In this document: positions 43,640 through 52,794 of the stretch, piece after piece
Layout of the letters: every line of letters begins with the position of its first letter
How positions within the stretch are numbered: position 1 is the first letter of the stretch
Assembly: GCA_015056735.1 (NCBI GenBank)
Contig: SVFT01000001.1
Location: forward strand, 310,001-374,000
Length of the DNA stretch: 64,000 nucleotides
Direction: 5' to 3'
DNA from: Lachnospiraceae bacterium
GTDB lineage: Bacteria > Bacillota > Clostridia > Lachnospirales > Lachnospiraceae
Made by a program: the position numbers and the translations under genes
Notes under the pieces: generated by a model
The model's database searches: none
What the model saw: the letters and a program-made list of their open reading frames with translations, nothing else
Told to the model about the DNA's origin: nothing

Positions 43640-43745
43640 TTGCGTAAAAATCACGTATGTGGGTCCGGCACCGGTGCTTCCATAACGCGGGAAGTGGTGC
43701 TGCAATACAAGCATACGGAAGTAAAACCAAACGGAGGATTTACAA
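43640..43745 (+). promoter_or_regulatory. rpsB leader RNA
   Basis: About 105 nt of untranslated leader before rpsB. GCACC (about 43669-43673) can pair with GGTGC near 43697-43701, with an inner CTTCC/GGAAG stem, giving an interrupted hairpin. S2 genes of Firmicutes often carry autoregulatory leaders; I cannot show S2 binding from the sequence. Confidence 0.45.
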
Positions 43746-44474
43746 ATGAGCGTTATTTCTATGAAACAGTTACTTGAAGCAGGTGTTCACTTCGGACACC
43801 AGACAAGAAGATGGAACCCTAAGATGGCTCCTTACATCTTCACAGAGCGTAACGGTATCCACATCATCGACCTGCAGAAGTCCGTAGGCAAAGTTGACGA
43901 AGCTTACAGAGCGGTTGCAGACATCGCCGCACAGGGCGGTACCATTCTTTTCGTAGGTACCAAGAAGCAGGCTCAGGATGCTGTAAAGGTTGAAGCAGAA
44001 CGCTGCGGTATGTTCTATGTAAATGAGAGATGGCTCGGCGGTATGCTGACCAATTTCAAGACCATCAGAAGCCGTATCGAGAGACTTAAAGCGATCGAGA
44101 CCATGTCCACAGACGGTACATTCGATGTCCTTCCCAAGAAGGAAGTGATCGCACTGAAGAAGGAATGGGACAAGCTTGAGAAGAACCTTGGCGGTATCAA
44201 GGAGATGAAGAGAATTCCCGATGCGATCTTCGTAGTAGATCCCAAGAAGGAAAGGATCTGCGTACAGGAAGCGCACTCCCTCGGTATCACACTGATCGGT
44301 ATCGGCGATACCAACTGCGATCCCGAAGAGCTTGACTATATCATCCCCGGCAACGACGACGCGATCCGTGCCGTTAAGCTGATCGTTTCCAAGATGGCTG
44401 ACGCTGTCATTGAAGCAAACCAGGGTGAAGCAAACGAAGTAGAAGAAGCAGAGGCTGAAGCTACAGAAGAGTAA
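43746..44474 (+). CDS. rpsB: 30S ribosomal protein S2
   Basis: Small-subunit ribosomal protein, 242 residues. Both family signatures are visible: the start [44 protein letters not shown], and [57 protein letters not shown] Glu/Ala-rich tail follows, common in S2. ATG preceded by CGGAGGATTTACAA. Followed by tsf, the standard pair. Confidence 0.98.
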   Translation: MSVISMKQLLEAGVHFGHQTRRWNPKMAPYIFTERNGIHIIDLQKSVGKVDEAYRAVADIAAQGGTILFVGTKKQAQDAVKVEAERCGMFYVNERWLGGMLTNFKTIRSRIERLKAIETMSTDGTFDVLPKKEVIALKKEWDKLEKNLGGIKEMKRIPDAIFVVDPKKERICVQEAHSLGITLIGIGDTNCDPEELDYIIPGNDDAIRAVKLIVSKMADAVIEANQGEANEVEEAEAEATEE

Positions 44475-44488
44475 TCCGACATTCTTTT

Positions 44489-44510
44489 GGGCGGCACGAA
44501 TATGCCGCCC
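44489..44510 (+). other. Intercistronic hairpin rpsB-tsf
   Basis: GGGCGGCA (44489-44496) pairs with TGCCGCCC (44503-44510) around a 6-nt loop; no T run follows. It probably tunes relative expression or mRNA stability rather than terminating. Confidence 0.6.
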
Positions 44511-44539
44511 GATTCAACTATAATTTGGAGGGAAAATAC

Positions 44540-45481
44540 ATGGCTAACATTACAGCAGCAATGGTAAAAGAGTTACGTGAGATGACCGGTGCCGGCATGA
44601 TGGACTGCAAGAAGGCCCTTGGCGAGACCGACGGTAATATGGACGAGGCTGTAGAGTTCCTCAGAAAGAAGGGACTTGCAGGCGCAGAGAAGAAGGCAGG
44701 CAGGATCGCAGCAGAAGGTATCTGCGCTACATGCCTTGTTGACAATGACAAGAAGGCTGTTGTCGTTGAAGTAAACGCAGAGACAGACTTCGTTGCAAAG
44801 AACGAGAAGTTCCAGAACTATGTTGCGGATGTTGCGGCACAGGCTGTTAAGACAACCGCTAAGGATATGGATGCATTCCTTGCTGAGAAGTGGGACAAGG
44901 ATCCTTCCCTTACCGTTAAGGAAGCACTTTCCTCTCAGATCTCCATCATCGGCGAGAACATGAACATCAGACGTTTTGAGCAGATGGAAGAGCAGAACGG
45001 TTTTATCGTTTCTTACATCCATGCAGGCGGCAAGATCGGTGTTCTCATTGACGTTGAGACTGACGTGATCAACGATGCCGTAAGAGAGATGGGCAAGAAC
45101 GTTGCGATGCAGGCAGCTGCACTTTCTCCTAAGTTCACGACAAGAGCGGAAGTTGATGCCGACTACATCGAGAAAGAGAAAGAGATCCTGAAAGCACAGA
45201 TCATGAACGATCCTAAGGAATCCCAGAAGCCTGAGAAGGTGATCGAGGGCATGATCATGGGACGTATCAACAAAGAGATGAAAGAGATCGTTCTGATGGA
45301 TCAGGTATACGTTAAGGCTGAAGACGGCAAGCAGACTGTTGAGAAGTACGTACAGGAAGTTGCCAAGGCTGAAGGCGCGAAGATCGCGATCAAGAAATTC
45401 ATCCGTTTCGAGACAGGTGAAGGCCTTGAGAAGAAGAACGAAGACTTCGCTGCAGAAGTTGCAAAGCAGATGAACGGCTAA
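44540..45481 (+). CDS. tsf: Translation elongation factor Ts
   Basis: Nucleotide exchange factor for EF-Tu, 313 residues. ATG at 44540 is chosen because TTGGAGGG is correctly spaced before it; the in-frame ATG at 44525 lies upstream of that site. Family motifs: MVKELREMTGAGMMDCKKALGETDGNMDEAVEFLRKKGLA and VVEVNAETDFVAKNEKF. The C-terminal part includes LMDQVYVKAEDGKQTVEKYV and KKFIRFETGEGLEKKNEDFAAEV. Confidence 0.98.
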   Translation: MANITAAMVKELREMTGAGMMDCKKALGETDGNMDEAVEFLRKKGLAGAEKKAGRIAAEGICATCLVDNDKKAVVVEVNAETDFVAKNEKFQNYVADVAAQAVKTTAKDMDAFLAEKWDKDPSLTVKEALSSQISIIGENMNIRRFEQMEEQNGFIVSYIHAGGKIGVLIDVETDVINDAVREMGKNVAMQAAALSPKFTTRAEVDADYIEKEKEILKAQIMNDPKESQKPEKVIEGMIMGRINKEMKEIVLMDQVYVKAEDGKQTVEKYVQEVAKAEGAKIAIKKFIRFETGEGLEKKNEDFAAEVAKQMNG

Positions 45482-45507
45482 TCCGTTCGGATCATTCAAA
45501 ATGTAAG

Positions 45508-45537
45508 GCGCTGCCCGGGAGGGCGGCGCTTTTTTTG
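45508..45537 (+). terminator. Rho-independent terminator of rpsB-tsf
   Basis: GCGCTGCCC (45508-45516) pairs with GGGCGGCGC (45521-45529), one wobble, followed by eight T. Confidence 0.92.
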
Positions 45538-45551
45538 TTACAAACCACTCC

Positions 45552-45575
45552 ATTCTGCAATTCAAATTGCAGAAT
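45552..45575. promoter_or_regulatory. Palindrome upstream of ABC exporter promoter
   Basis: ATTCTGCAATT (45552-45562), CA, AATTGCAGAAT (45565-45575): 11-bp perfect arms, ending 6 bp before the -35 box. Likely protein-binding site. Confidence 0.6.
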
Positions 45576-45581
45576 CAGGTC

Positions 45582-45634
45582 TTGTAAAAGGGTTCTGAGC
45601 GGTTTATGATACATTTGTTAGCAGAGGCTAACAA
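45582..45634 (+). promoter_or_regulatory. ABC exporter promoter and operator
   Basis: TTGTAA (45582-45587), 17-bp spacer, TATGAT (45605-45610). Directly downstream, covering the start-site region, is TTGTTAGC-AGAG-GCTAACAA (45615-45634), an 8-bp-armed palindrome that ends at the Shine-Dalgarno AAAGGAGG. A repressor bound here would block initiation; MarR or TetR types are plausible for an exporter, but no regulator gene is adjacent. Confidence 0.65.
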
Positions 45635-45645
45635 AGGAGGAGAAA

Positions 45646-47445
45646 ATGAAAGAAAAAAAACAAAGTGATCTGTCTGTTCTTATGGGATATGCAGGCAGTT
45701 ACAAGGCATTGACCTTTTTGGGACTGACCCTCTCCGCGATCGCAATGATCCTGGGGATGGCACCGTACATCCTGATCTGGCTCGTAGCGCGCGATCTGAT
45801 TGCGGTAGCGCCGAATTGGACCGCGGCGACGGATATTGGCAGGTATGGCTGGATGGCTTTTGGATTTGCCGTTGTGGGGATCCTGGTCTATTTTGCAGCG
45901 CTTTTGTGCACGCACCTTGCCGCATTCCGCACGGCATCCAATATCCGCAAGCAGGGAATGGCACATCTTATGAAAGCGCCGCTTGGCTTTTTTGATGCAA
46001 ATGCATCCGGTCTCTTGCGCAATCGTCTTGACGGGGCGGCAGGTGATACCGAGACACTTCTTGCACACAACCTTGCCGATATCGTGGGAAGCATTACGAT
46101 GTTTATCGGCATGGTCATCTTAATGTTCTGGTTTGACTGGCGGATGGGCGCTTCATGCCTTCTTGCGGCTGTGATCTCCGTGGGCGCGATGTTCACGATG
46201 ATGGGTGGCAAAAATGCAGAGATGATGCGTCAGTATCAGACGGCGCAGGACTACATGAGCAAAGCCGGAACCGAATATGTGCGCGGCATACCGATCGTAA
46301 AGGTGTTCCAGCAGACTGTTTATTCGTTTAAAGCATTTAAAGAGGCGATCGAGGACTACAGCCGTAAAGCGGAAGGCTATACGGACGGCGTGTGCAGAGT
46401 GCCGCAGTCGATCAACTTAACGGCGACGGAAGGTGCATTTGTTTTTTTTGTTCCGGTTGCGATCTTTTTGGCTCCCGGGGCACTTGCATCAGGAAATTTT
46501 GCGGGATTTGTAACAAACTTCGTGTTTTATGCGGTTTTCTCCGCGATCGTATCCACGGCACTTGCAAGGATCATGTTTGCGGCGAGCGGGATGATGCTGG
46601 CAAGCACAGCACTTTCCAGGATCGCTACCGTGATGGATGCACCGGTGCTTCCGATCACGGATCATCCGAAGACACCGAAAGATAACAGTGTGGAGTTTAA
46701 GGATGTCAGCTTTACCTATGAAGGTGCAGAGCTTCCTGCGATCGACCACGTATCCTTCCGCGTGGAACCCGGCCAGACGGTCGCACTCGTCGGCCCGTCC
46801 GGCGGCGGAAAGACAACAGCAGCCAGCCTGATCCCGCGTTTCTGGGATACGTGCAGTGGCAGCGTTCTGGTCGGCGGCGTTGACGTTCGCGAAGCGGATC
46901 CGCACGATCTGATGGACAGGATCGCATTTGTCTTCCAGAACAACCGCCTCTTCAAGGCAAGTATTCTGGAAAATGTACGCGCGGCCAGACCGAATGCGAC
47001 GCGCGAAGAAGTCCTGGCTGCATTATCAGCCGCGCAGTGTGATGATATCATTGCAAAGCTTCCGAACGGGATCGATACGATCATCGGAACGGAAGGGACC
47101 TATCTTTCCGGCGGAGAACAGCAGAGAGTTGCACTTGCACGCGCGATCTTAAAGGATGCGCCGATCGTTGTGCTGGATGAAGCGACAGCGTTTGCGGATC
47201 CGGAGAATGAGGCATTGATCCAGAAGGCATTTGCTACGCTCACAAAGGACCGCACCGTGATCATGATCGCGCACAGGCTCTCTACGGTGACCGGCGCCGA
47301 TAAGATCATCGTCCTAAGTAGCGGTCATGTGGAAGAGGAAGGCACACATGAAGACTTATCACATAAAAGCGGTCTCTATGCCCGTATGTGGGCTGACTAT
47401 AACAAAGCGGTAAAATGGCGGATCGCAGCAGGGGAGGCAATGTAA
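45646..47445 (+). CDS. ABC exporter half-transporter A (permease-ATPase)
   Basis: 599-residue type IV ABC half-transporter with six membrane helices (residues ~20-310) and a C-terminal nucleotide-binding domain. Walker A GPSGGGKTTAASLIPRFWD, Q-loop VFQNNRLF, signature YLSGGEQQRVALARAI, Walker B IVVLDEATAFADPENEA, H-loop IAHRLSTV: all catalytic positions look canonical. The next gene, encoded directly after the stop, supplies the second half. Substrate (drug, peptide or siderophore) cannot be predicted. Controlled by the palindromic promoter upstream. Confidence 0.9.
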   Translation: MKEKKQSDLSVLMGYAGSYKALTFLGLTLSAIAMILGMAPYILIWLVARDLIAVAPNWTAATDIGRYGWMAFGFAVVGILVYFAALLCTHLAAFRTASNIRKQGMAHLMKAPLGFFDANASGLLRNRLDGAAGDTETLLAHNLADIVGSITMFIGMVILMFWFDWRMGASCLLAAVISVGAMFTMMGGKNAEMMRQYQTAQDYMSKAGTEYVRGIPIVKVFQQTVYSFKAFKEAIEDYSRKAEGYTDGVCRVPQSINLTATEGAFVFFVPVAIFLAPGALASGNFAGFVTNFVFYAVFSAIVSTALARIMFAASGMMLASTALSRIATVMDAPVLPITDHPKTPKDNSVEFKDVSFTYEGAELPAIDHVSFRVEPGQTVALVGPSGGGKTTAASLIPRFWDTCSGSVLVGGVDVREADPHDLMDRIAFVFQNNRLFKASILENVRAARPNATREEVLAALSAAQCDDIIAKLPNGIDTIIGTEGTYLSGGEQQRVALARAILKDAPIVVLDEATAFADPENEALIQKAFATLTKDRTVIMIAHRLSTVTGADKIIVLSSGHVEEEGTHEDLSHKSGLYARMWADYNKAVKWRIAAGEAM

Positions 47446-49188
47446 ATGTTTGGAAAAGAATTTCAGAGAAAATATGCACTGACCGATCAGGGAATCCGAA
47501 ATACCAAGCTGGCAACCTTCTGGACGGTTGTCGTAAACCTTGTCGTCATGGGCGGCATGGGGATCCTGTATCTGATGATGTCCGGCTATATGCGGACGAT
47601 CGTCGGGGGCGAGCCCCTTTCGGACGGAATGAACTATGCGCTTCTTGTTGTGGCTTTTGTGCTTCTTTCCTTTTTGACGCACCTGCAGCAGTACAGGGCG
47701 ACATACGGTGTTGTTTACGGGGAAGTAAAAAGCGTACGGCTCAGCCTTGCGGAGCGCCTTCGCAAGCTCCCTTTGGGCTACTTCGGAAAGCGTGACCTGG
47801 CAGACCTTACCGAGACGATCATGGGTGACGTAAACCGCTTAGAGCATGTATGGTCACATTGCCTGGGCTATCTTTACGGCTCCTTTATCTCAACGGCAAT
47901 CATCGCGGTGAGTCTTCTTGTGATGGATTGGAGACTGATGATCGCATGTCTTTGGGGCGTTCCGGTTGCTTTTATCCTTCTCTTTGGAAGCCGCAGCATT
48001 TCAAAACGCAAGTCTGAGATCACGAAAAAAGCTGCGATCGCTGTATCCGACGGTATCCAGGAGACGCTGGAGAATATCCGAGAGATCCGCGCGACCAATC
48101 AGGAAGGACGCTTTTTAGACGATCTCGATGCCAAGATTGATCATCATGAGAAAACGATGCTCGCAGGCGAGCTTTCCTGCGGCATATTCGTGAATGCAGC
48201 CAGCGTGATCATGCGCCTGGGCGTTGCGACAACGATCCTGACCGGCACGAACCTTATTCTTGCGGGCAAGATCGATTTCATGGTACTGTTTATGTTCCTT
48301 CTTGTGATCACAAGAGTTTATGCTCCGTTTGACCAGGCACTTGCACTGATCGCAGAGATGCTGATCTCGCAGGTATCGGCAAACCGTCTGATGGAGATCC
48401 ATGATACCAAGGCGGCAGAAGGCGCGGAAGAATTCGCTCCGTCCGGGCATGATATCGTTTTCTCCGATGTGGACTTTTCTTATGATAACGAGCAGGTGCT
48501 AAATGGCGTATCGTTTACAGCGAAAGAGGGCGAAGTGACGGCGCTCGTCGGACCATCCGGCTCCGGCAAGAGTACGTGTGCCCGCCTTGCGGCAAGGCTC
48601 TGGGATGTATCGAAAGGTTCGATCAAAGTCGGTGGTGTCGACATTGGCAAAGTCGATCCGGAAGTACTGCTTGGCGATTACTCGATGGTATTCCAGGATG
48701 TTGTGCTCTTTGACGATACGATCATGGAAAATATCCGTCTCGGCAAGCACGGCGCGACGGACGAAGAGGTGCTGGCGGCAGCCAAAGCGGCCAACTGCGA
48801 CGAATTTGCACTGAAGCTTCCGGATGGATACCGGACGCCGATCGGCGAAAACGGCGCGAAGCTTTCAGGCGGTGAGAGGCAGAGAATCTCGATCGCGAGA
48901 GCGCTTTTAAAGAACGCACCGATCGTACTTCTGGATGAAGCAACGGCATCTCTTGATGTGGAGAACGAGACAAAAGTGCAGGAGGCGCTCTCAAGGCTCC
49001 TTGCCGGCAAGACGGTCCTTGTGATCGCACACAGGATGCGTACGGTAGAGGCGGCAGACAAGGTCGTCGTATTAAAGGACGGCAGAGTCGCGGAGGAGGG
49101 CAGGCCTTCGGAACTCTTCGAAAAGAAAGACAGTATCTTCCGCAGAATGGCACAGCTTCAGAATGCAAGCGCATGCTGGAGTATATAA
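47446..49188 (+). CDS. ABC exporter half-transporter B (permease-ATPase)
   Basis: 580-residue partner of the preceding protein, ATG abutting its TAA. Six membrane helices (~22-310), then NBD: Walker A GPSGSGKSTCARLAARLWD, Q-loop MVFQDVVLF, signature KLSGGERQRISIARALL, Walker B IVLLDEATASLDVENE, H-loop IAHRMRTVE. Both NBDs keep the catalytic Glu, unlike many heterodimeric exporters with one degenerate site. A strong terminator follows at 49204. Confidence 0.9.
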   Translation: MFGKEFQRKYALTDQGIRNTKLATFWTVVVNLVVMGGMGILYLMMSGYMRTIVGGEPLSDGMNYALLVVAFVLLSFLTHLQQYRATYGVVYGEVKSVRLSLAERLRKLPLGYFGKRDLADLTETIMGDVNRLEHVWSHCLGYLYGSFISTAIIAVSLLVMDWRLMIACLWGVPVAFILLFGSRSISKRKSEITKKAAIAVSDGIQETLENIREIRATNQEGRFLDDLDAKIDHHEKTMLAGELSCGIFVNAASVIMRLGVATTILTGTNLILAGKIDFMVLFMFLLVITRVYAPFDQALALIAEMLISQVSANRLMEIHDTKAAEGAEEFAPSGHDIVFSDVDFSYDNEQVLNGVSFTAKEGEVTALVGPSGSGKSTCARLAARLWDVSKGSIKVGGVDIGKVDPEVLLGDYSMVFQDVVLFDDTIMENIRLGKHGATDEEVLAAAKAANCDEFALKLPDGYRTPIGENGAKLSGGERQRISIARALLKNAPIVLLDEATASLDVENETKVQEALSRLLAGKTVLVIAHRMRTVEAADKVVVLKDGRVAEEGRPSELFEKKDSIFRRMAQLQNASACWSI

Positions 49189-49203
49189 GAACGGATAAGC
49201 ATG

Positions 49204-49230
49204 GCGGCTCCCTTTGGGGGCCGCTTTTTT
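49204..49230 (+). terminator. Rho-independent terminator after ABC exporter
   Basis: GCGGCTCCC (49204-49212) pairs with GGGGGCCGC (49216-49224) around TTT, followed by six T. Confidence 0.92.
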
Positions 49231-49328
49231 ATCAAGTTTCAGGAGAATGCATATCAGAAATGGTTTACCTAAAGGCGGCGTCGATATAAGATAGAGATAG
49301 GGCAGAAGGCGTACTGCGTCCCACGTCC

Positions 49329-49334
49329 TATAAT
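49329..49334 (+). promoter_or_regulatory. -10 element before amidohydrolase gene
   Basis: Perfect TATAAT at 49329-49334; no good -35 was seen at 17 bp. Transcription from it would start near 49341, which excludes the GTG at 49338 and supports the ATG at 49365 as the start of the next gene. Confidence 0.5.
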
Positions 49335-49364
49335 CTGGTGAACAAAACGGAGTATAAAAAACGT

Positions 49365-50675
49365 ATGGCAAAAACAATTTTATTAAAGCATGCATCCCTG
49401 ATCATGGAGGATGCGGACTGTCTCATGGACCGTAACCTGTATGTTGCGGACGGGAAGATCGCTAAGATCACGGAAGCCTCGGCTGACGACGGGAGCCTTA
49501 GGGCGGATGAGACGATCGACTGCAGCTGCTTCTACGTCAGCTGCGGCATGGTCAACCTGCATGCGCATATGGCGATGAATATTTTCAAAGGGATCGCGGA
49601 GGATGTGACGAGCGATGCTTGGTTCAACGAGATGATCTTTCCCTACGAGAGCAAGATGACGGACGAGGATGTATATCTTGGCACGAAGCTTGCAATCGCA
49701 GAGATGATCGGGAACGGGATCACGGCCGTCGCGGATCATTATTTCGGCGAGGAACAGGTCCTTAAAGCAGTGAAGGAGACCGGCATCCGCGGGGACATAT
49801 CGCCGACGATCTTTGGCAGCATGCCGGGATTTGAAGAGCGCCTGGAGGGCGTGAAGGATTTTATCGAAGCGCACCGGAACGACTCCGACAGGGTCGCTTT
49901 TCGCATCGGGCCGCATGCGGACTATACCTGTCCGCCTGATACCCTTGAGAAAATGGTGCAGGCCGCACGTGACCTTGATCTTCCGATGCATCTGCATCTT
50001 GCGGACGCAAAGGATACGAACAGGACGTCCATGGAGCGCTACGGCAAGACGACAGGGCAGATCCTGAAGGAGACGGGCGTTCTTGATATGCGCGTTCTTT
50101 TCGGGCACGGCCTGTGGATGGATGAGGATGTGGCAGAGAACCTGACAGACAGGATCTGGTTTGCGTTCTGTCCGAAAACGTATATGAAGATGGCACTCGG
50201 ACACGGCTCTTTCTGGAAGCACCGCAGTAAGGTGCAGTTCGGATTCGGTACGGACGGCGGCGCAAGCTCCAATACGCTCAATACCGTTGAGCAGGCGAGG
50301 ATGTATGCGCTTGCGGGCAAATACACGACAGATGACCCGACGGATTTTACGGTCCAGGAGGTCTGGAAACACCTGACGGCCGGTCATAAGGCTTTTTCCT
50401 TCGGAACAGGGAGCCTTAAGGAAGGTGCGCCGGCGGATCTTGTCATCTGGGATCTGAATGCGCCGGATACGTATCCGGTCTATCATCCGGTAACGGCGAT
50501 CCTGTACAGCGCAAACAGCAGCAACGTTCGCTATACGATGGTCGGCGGAGAATTCCTGAAAAGGGAAGGGCGACTTACGATGGATGTGGATACGCTCCTT
50601 TCTGATGTGCGCCGCGCACAGAAGGACCTTCTGGCACGCGGAAAAGGCAAGGCAAACGTCACCTTTTTAAAATAA
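49365..50675 (+). CDS. Amidohydrolase family deaminase (SsnA/MtaD-like)
   Basis: Metal-dependent hydrolase of the COG0402 group, 436 residues. Metal-binding HxH in GMVNLHAHMAMNIFKGIAED, a further His in FRIGPHADYTCP and LPMHLHLADAKD, and the Asp in GFGTDGGASSNTLN. The C-terminal composite barrel includes GSLKEGAPADLVIWDL. Relatives deaminate adenosine-type nucleosides, S-adenosylhomocysteine or guanine-like compounds; the exact substrate is open. Its stop codon overlaps the next ATG by one base. Confidence 0.85.
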   Translation: MAKTILLKHASLIMEDADCLMDRNLYVADGKIAKITEASADDGSLRADETIDCSCFYVSCGMVNLHAHMAMNIFKGIAEDVTSDAWFNEMIFPYESKMTDEDVYLGTKLAIAEMIGNGITAVADHYFGEEQVLKAVKETGIRGDISPTIFGSMPGFEERLEGVKDFIEAHRNDSDRVAFRIGPHADYTCPPDTLEKMVQAARDLDLPMHLHLADAKDTNRTSMERYGKTTGQILKETGVLDMRVLFGHGLWMDEDVAENLTDRIWFAFCPKTYMKMALGHGSFWKHRSKVQFGFGTDGGASSNTLNTVEQARMYALAGKYTTDDPTDFTVQEVWKHLTAGHKAFSFGTGSLKEGAPADLVIWDLNAPDTYPVYHPVTAILYSANSSNVRYTMVGGEFLKREGRLTMDVDTLLSDVRRAQKDLLARGKGKANVTFLK

Positions 50676-51889
50676 TGACTATGATGAAATGTGCACTGGC
50701 GGGACGCTGCGGCGGATGCGGCGGCATGAACCTGCCTTATGAAAACTCGTTACAACAAAAGGAAGCCTATATACGCGAGCTTTACGGAAAATGCGGGGAA
50801 ATAGAGCCGATCGCAGGTATGCATTATCCGTATCACTACAGGAATAAAGTCAGCGCTGCATTTTCGCGGGATAAGAAGGGCAATATCATCTCCGGCATAT
50901 ACGAAGAGAACACGCATAGGGTCGTGAATACGGATATATGTCTGTTAGAAGATAAGAACGCGGATGCGATCATCGTGACGATCCGGGGGATGCTAAGGTC
51001 GTTTAAGATCAAAGTGTACGACGAGGATACAGGCTATGGCCTTCTTCGGCACGTGCTTGTCAGAACGGGGCATCAGACAGGTGAGATCCTTGTCGTGCTC
51101 GTGACGGCATCACCCGTTTTTCCCTCCTCACAGAATTTTGTGAAGGCGCTTGTAAAAGCGCATCCGGAGATTACGTCAATCGTGCAGAACATCAATACGC
51201 GGACCGATAGTATGGTCCTTGGAGAAAAGGAGCATGTGCTCTACGGGAAGGGCTACATTGAAGATGTGCTGCTCGGGATGCGGTTTCGGATCTCGGCAAG
51301 ATCCTTTTATCAGGTTAATCCCCTGCAGACCAAGGAACTGTATAAGACGGCACTTCTCTATGCCGGCCTGACCGGAAAAGAACGCGTGCTCGATGCCTAC
51401 TCCGGAATCGGTACGATCGGGATGCTTGCATCAAAGGATGCCGCTGAAGTGATCGGTGTTGAGCTGAATAAGTCTGCGGTAAAGGATGCGATCCGAAACG
51501 CAAAACAAAACGGCGTAAAGAACATTACCTTTTATCAGAAAGATGCCGGTGAATTCATGGTGCAGTTATCGGAGCAGCATGTGCATATCGATGTGGTCTT
51601 TATGGATCCGCCGAGAAGCGGATCGGATGAGGCTTTTTTATCATCGTTATGTAAACTAAAACCGGACCGCGTGATCTATATCTCCTGCGGACCGGATACG
51701 CAGGCGCGCGATCTGAAATACCTGATGAAGCATGGATATGCGGTAAGAAGGATCAGGCCCGTTGATATGTTCCCTTGGACAGGGCATGTGGAGACGGTTT
51801 GCGCTTTGTCCAAACTTTCAGAAGCAAAGCATCATATCAACGTTCAGGTCGATATGGACGAGTTGGATCTGACCGCCGCCGAAGAGTGA
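50675..51889 (+). CDS. rlmD: 23S rRNA (uracil-C5)-methyltransferase, RlmD/RumA family
   Basis: SAM-dependent RNA methyltransferase of 404 residues. An iron-sulfur Cys cluster lies at the N-terminus (CALAGRCGGCGGMN, later Cys in NTDICLLE). SAM-binding motif VLDAYSGIGTIGMLASKDAAEVIGVELNKSAVKDAIRNA, catalytic region MDPPRSGSDEAFL and the nucleophile in VIYISCGPDTQARDLKYL. End: RRIRPVDMFPWTGHVETVCALSK. Similar proteins in Firmicutes may modify U747 and U1939 (RlmCD), so position specificity is uncertain. Confidence 0.9.
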   Translation: MTMMKCALAGRCGGCGGMNLPYENSLQQKEAYIRELYGKCGEIEPIAGMHYPYHYRNKVSAAFSRDKKGNIISGIYEENTHRVVNTDICLLEDKNADAIIVTIRGMLRSFKIKVYDEDTGYGLLRHVLVRTGHQTGEILVVLVTASPVFPSSQNFVKALVKAHPEITSIVQNINTRTDSMVLGEKEHVLYGKGYIEDVLLGMRFRISARSFYQVNPLQTKELYKTALLYAGLTGKERVLDAYSGIGTIGMLASKDAAEVIGVELNKSAVKDAIRNAKQNGVKNITFYQKDAGEFMVQLSEQHVHIDVVFMDPPRSGSDEAFLSSLCKLKPDRVIYISCGPDTQARDLKYLMKHGYAVRRIRPVDMFPWTGHVETVCALSKLSEAKHHINVQVDMDELDLTAAEE

Positions 51890-52054
51890 GGACAGCAGGT
51901 CGCCGGAGACGCCGAAGGAGAAGGAGAAAGCCATTATTGAGGCGTTCCGGCATTTTCAGATGATCTGAGTAAGATTGGCCTGTTGAAATCAAGAAGAATT
52001 AAATTATTATTTGAGACGAACGAATCAGGTTCTATCAAGTGCCTAGATATTCGA

Positions 52055-52088
52055 TTTCAATCTTTTCTTAATCTTTTAGAGATAAACT
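52055..52088 (+). promoter_or_regulatory. Predicted promoter P1 with two-component boxes
   Basis: TTTCAAT (52055-52061) and TCTTAAT (52066-52072) are 11 bp apart, and TAAACT (52083-52088) sits as -10 at the same distance as in P2 and P3. It precedes the response-regulator gene, so it would be autoregulatory. The rest of the 51890-52054 gap shows nothing recognisable. Confidence 0.55.
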
Positions 52089-52110
52089 TACAGGGAAAGG
52101 CGGTGATGGA

Positions 52111-52794
52111 ATGCGCGTTCTTCTTGCTGAAGATGAAAAAAGAATGGCGTCAGCTCTCGTTGCTCTGTTGAGGCAGGAAAAATACGATGTTGACCATATG
52201 GCAGACGGTGCTTCCGCCTTGGCTGCGCTGGAAAGCGGCGTTTACGATATTGCCGTTCTTGATGTGATGATGCCGGAGATGAACGGTTTTGAAGTTGCCC
52301 GTCGTGCGAGAAATAACGGCATCAAAACACCGATCCTGATGCTGACGGCAAAAAGCCAGCTTGACGATAAGGTGGAGGGCCTGGACAGCGGCGCGGATGA
52401 CTACCTTACAAAGCCGTTCCAGACCAAGGAACTGCTGGCCAGGCTCCGAGCCCTTGGCCGCAGAAGCGCAAGTTTTCAGGATGGAAGTCTGAAATTTGGC
52501 GACCTCTCCCTTGATACAGCAAAGGCAACGCTGACCTGTAATTCCACCGGACAGAGCGTCCGAGTCGGTGAAAAAGAGCTCCGCATCCTGGAATACATGT
52601 TTGGTAATCAAGGACAGATCATGACCCGGGAGCAACTTGCCGTAAAGATCTGGGGCTTTGAGAATGAAGCAGAATACAACAACGTGGAGGTATATATGTC
52701 CTTCACACGGAAGAAGCTGGCCTTCGTCGGCTCCAAGGTGAAGATCAAGGCGGTGCGCGGACTGGGATATGAATTGAGGGAAAAAGATGTTTAG
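52111..52794 (+). CDS. OmpR/PhoB-family response regulator
   Basis: 227-residue DNA-binding regulator. Receiver: acidic pair in LLAEDEKRM, phospho-acceptor D51 in VLDVMMPEMNG, Thr in MLTAKSQLDDK, Lys in DYLTKPFQTKELLARLRAL. The C-terminal winged helix spans residues ~125-225 (VGEKELRILEYMFGNQGQIMTREQLAVKIWGFENEAEYNNVEVYMSFTRKKL, IKAVRGLGYEL). OmpR-type regulators bind tandem direct repeats spaced 10-11 bp, which fits the boxes at P1-P3. Overlaps the kinase gene by 8 bp. Confidence 0.95.
   Translation: MRVLLAEDEKRMASALVALLRQEKYDVDHMADGASALAALESGVYDIAVLDVMMPEMNGFEVARRARNNGIKTPILMLTAKSQLDDKVEGLDSGADDYLTKPFQTKELLARLRALGRRSASFQDGSLKFGDLSLDTAKATLTCNSTGQSVRVGEKELRILEYMFGNQGQIMTREQLAVKIWGFENEAEYNNVEVYMSFTRKKLAFVGSKVKIKAVRGLGYELREKDV

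Noticed and set aside
49383-50486. 367-codon minus-strand frame opposite the amidohydrolase gene
   Set aside because: Arg/His/Ile-rich shadow without domain similarity; the + strand product is a clear metal-dependent hydrolase.
51983-52171. Small gene overlapping the start of the response-regulator gene
   Set aside because: The product has no recognisable features, overlaps promoter P1 and the regulator start, and lacks a good ribosome-binding site.
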